NCBI GenBank assembly: GCA_002329395.1
Contig: DCTQ01000107.1
Location: 1-8,070, forward strand
Reading direction: 5' to 3'
From: Candidatus Avelusimicrobium alvi
GTDB taxonomy: Bacteria; Elusimicrobiota; Elusimicrobia; Elusimicrobiales; Elusimicrobiaceae
DNA length: 8,070 nucleotides
Shown here in pieces: positions 6,512-8,070 of the stretch. The translations under genes and the position numbers were made by a program. Below the pieces are notes generated by a model. The model had not been told where the DNA came from. It saw nothing but the letters and a program-made list of their open reading frames with translations, and ran no database searches. Numbering within the stretch: position 1 is the stretch's first letter; each line of letters begins with the position of its first letter.

Positions 6512-7537
6512 ATGAAAATTGTATTTTTTGACGTGGATAAACTTACCCGCGACTACCTGCAGGACAAAAAAATGTGCGACTGCGACGTCGTCTACCTGGA
6601 AAACAGCATTGAAAACACCGACGCCGAAACCTACGAGAAAATCAAAGACGCCGTTGCGCTGTCCGTCTTCGTGCATACCGCGGCCAAAATGAACAAAGAA
6701 ATTTTGTCCAAATATCCGAATTTAAAGCTCATCGCCACCCGTTCCACGGGGTACGACCATGTGGACCTGGATTACTGCAAAGAGCGCGGCATAGAAGTCG
6801 TCAACGTGCCGAAATACGGCGAAGCCACCGTGGCGGAATACACCTTCGGTCTGCTGCTGAACCTCTCGCGCAAAATCATCCAGGCGCGCAACGACATGAA
6901 AAACGCCTCCGTGCATATGAACGAATACCTGGGGTTTGACTTATACGACCACACCATCGGCATCATCGGCACCGGCGCCATCGGCCGCCACGTGGCGAAA
7001 CTCGCGCGCGGGTTCGGCATGCACGTGCTGGCGTACGACTTGTACCCCAACGAAGAGTTCCAGCGCATTTACAACATTCACTACGTATCGCTGGATGAAC
7101 TGTATGCCAAGGCGGATATTGTTACCCTGCACGCTCCGTCCACCAAAGAAAACCATCATATGCTAAACGACGAAGCGTTTAAAAAGATGAAAGACGGCGT
7201 GATTATTTTAAACACGGCGCGCGGCAGCCTGATTGACACGGAAAGCCTGTACAGAAACGTGGTTACCGGCAAAGTGGGCGGCGCGGGGCTGGACGTGCTG
7301 GAAAACGAAGATTTCATCATCCACGACGACATTATTTTAAAAGACCAGGATATCGGCATTGACTACGCCATGAACACCATCGCCAACGCCAAGCTCCTGC
7401 AGCACCCGCGCGTGATTATTACGCCGCACATCGGGTTTAACTCCATTGACGCGGTGCACCGCATTTTAAACACCACCGTCAAAAACATAGAAGCGTTCTT
7501 TGCGGGGCGGACGCAGAACTCGGTACTCAGGAGATAA
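6512..7537 (+). CDS. NAD-dependent D-2-hydroxyacid dehydrogenase, D-lactate dehydrogenase-like
   Basis: This is a cytoplasmic D-isomer-specific 2-hydroxyacid dehydrogenase, most likely reducing pyruvate (or a related 2-oxoacid) to the D-hydroxyacid with NADH. The 341-residue length suits D-lactate dehydrogenases. The catalytic domain (about 1-100 and 305-341) contains TRSTGYDHVDL (76-86). The Rossmann domain (about 101-300) has GTGAIG (153-158) with D176 ending the second strand, which favours NAD over NADP. The catalytic triad is R237 (NTARGSLID), E266 (DVLENE) and H306 (ITPHIGFNS). The segment from E266 to H306 is longer than in phosphoglycerate dehydrogenases, and there is no C-terminal ACT domain, so SerA is less likely. 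Substrate identity is inferred from family resemblance only. AAGGGGG lies 6 bases upstream of the ATG. The gene is separated by 2 bases from the downstream cysteine synthase, whose ribosome binding site is inside this gene's last codons. Confidence 0.9.
   Translation: MKIVFFDVDKLTRDYLQDKKMCDCDVVYLENSIENTDAETYEKIKDAVALSVFVHTAAKMNKEILSKYPNLKLIATRSTGYDHVDLDYCKERGIEVVNVPKYGEATVAEYTFGLLLNLSRKIIQARNDMKNASVHMNEYLGFDLYDHTIGIIGTGAIGRHVAKLARGFGMHVLAYDLYPNEEFQRIYNIHYVSLDELYAKADIVTLHAPSTKENHHMLNDEAFKKMKDGVIILNTARGSLIDTESLYRNVVTGKVGGAGLDVLENEDFIIHDDIILKDQDIGIDYAMNTIANAKLLQHPRVIITPHIGFNSIDAVHRILNTTVKNIEAFFAGRTQNSVLRR
7529..7533 (+). promoter_or_regulatory. Ribosome binding site of cysK inside the dehydrogenase 3' end
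   Basis: AGGAG sits six bases before the cysK ATG at 7540 and is read as part of the dehydrogenase's terminal AGG-AGA arginine codons, just before its TAA. It fixes the cysK start and points to coupled translation of the two genes. Confidence 0.8.
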
Positions 7538-7539
7538 GT

Positions 7540-8070
7540 ATGAAAATAACCAGTTTACAGCAGGCCGTCGGCCATACGCCGCTGGCGGAAATTTCGCTCT
7601 TAAATCCCGGCCCTGGAAGGGTATGGGCGAAACTGGAGATGTTTAACCCGTACAGCGTGAAAGACCGCGCCGCGCTTTATATGCTTAACGCCGCCGAAAA
7701 GGAAGGCCGTCTGGCCCCCGGCGGCACCATTGTGGAGCCCACCAGCGGCAATACCGGTATTGCACTGGCCTTTTTGGCCGCCGTGCGCGGGTATAAGATT
7801 ATCCTTACGATGCCTGAAAGCATGAGCGCCGAGCGCGTAAAGCTGTTAAAAGCGCTGGGCGCGCAAATCGTGCTGACGCCCAAGGCCGAAGGGATGAAAG
7901 GCTCCGTGGCCGCTGCGCTTAAAATTTTGGACGACACGCCCGGCTCCTTTATGCCCGGCCAGTTTGATAACCCGAACAACGCCCTCGCGCACGAAAAGAC
8001 CACCGGCCCCGAAATCTGGGAAGATTTGGACGGCAATGTGGACGCGTTTGTGGCGGGCGTGGGCACCGGC
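7540..8070 (+). CDS. cysK: Cysteine synthase A (O-acetylserine sulfhydrylase), 5' part, cut by window end
   Basis: This PLP enzyme replaces the acetyl group of O-acetyl-L-serine with sulfide to give L-cysteine, the last step of cysteine synthesis in the cytoplasm. The 177 residues present cover a little over half of the usual 300-320. The family markers appear in order: GHTPL (11-15), the PLP-binding lysine K41 in NPYSVKDR (36-43), the substrate loop EPTSGNTGIAL (66-76), TMPESMS (about 89-95), ERVKLLKALGA, TTGPEIW near 155, and VAGVGTG at the window edge, the start of the glycine-rich phosphate-binding loop. The match to E. coli CysK as I recall it is close through the middle, favouring CysK over CysM or cystathionine beta-synthase. 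The lysine loop is one residue shorter than usual. It is the second gene of the operon, 2 bases after the dehydrogenase stop, with AGGAG six bases before its ATG. Confidence 0.94.
   Translation, partial: MKITSLQQAVGHTPLAEISLLNPGPGRVWAKLEMFNPYSVKDRAALYMLNAAEKEGRLAPGGTIVEPTSGNTGIALAFLAAVRGYKIILTMPESMSAERVKLLKALGAQIVLTPKAEGMKGSVAAALKILDDTPGSFMPGQFDNPNNALAHEKTTGPEIWEDLDGNVDAFVAGVGTG

Noticed and set aside
6512..7537. Phosphoglycerate dehydrogenase (SerA) as the identity of the dehydrogenase
   Set aside because: A serine-to-cysteine link to cysK would be attractive, but there is no ACT domain and the TRSTGYDHVDL motif and long Glu-His segment fit D-lactate-type enzymes better.

Overview
The window comes from a diderm (Gram-negative) bacterium of moderately high GC. 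It encodes a complete tripartite efflux pump with an outer-membrane factor and two lipoproteins with clear lipoboxes. Shine-Dalgarno sites are strong and purine-rich, and the recognisable promoter is of the sigma70 type. I cannot assign a phylum from the sequence alone. The D-lactate dehydrogenase-like and cysteine synthase genes would fit a fermentative, possibly gut-associated lineage, but that is inference.

Layout. Positions 1-271 hold no convincing gene. They contain several copies of a TAAAACG(G/C) octamer, a GC-rich hairpin and a mirror-symmetric 13-mer, and look like intergenic or dispersed-repeat DNA. A strong intrinsic terminator (272-298) closes a minus-strand operon of three genes running from 6343 down to 315. 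In transcription order these are a periplasmic adaptor lipoprotein (MFP), an RND/HAE1 inner-membrane proton-driven pump, and a NodT-type outer-membrane factor lipoprotein. The genes are tightly packed (7 to 9 bases between the first two, a 4-base ATGA overlap between the last two), and each downstream Shine-Dalgarno site lies in the end of the gene before it. The products should form one export machine spanning both membranes.

A 168-base divergent intergenic region (6344-6511) separates this operon from a plus-strand operon. It holds a near-consensus sigma70 promoter for the rightward genes (CTGACA, 17 bases, TATAAT), a weak candidate promoter for the pump, and a palindrome TGTAA-N4-TTACA placed where the pump transcript would start, a candidate repressor site. 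No regulator gene is visible in the window.

The plus-strand operon begins with an NAD-dependent D-2-hydroxyacid dehydrogenase of D-lactate dehydrogenase type (6512-7537). Two bases later comes a CysK-type cysteine synthase (from 7540) that runs off the window end. All genes appear intact apart from this truncation. I see no mobile element, CRISPR array, tRNA or rRNA. The window is mostly well-understood biology. The points most worth a second look are the dehydrogenase-cysK pairing, the shortened PLP-lysine loop in the cysteine synthase, the long Ala/Pro tail on the adaptor, the altered drug-pocket residues in the pump, the candidate operator, and a marked Leu-codon context bias.
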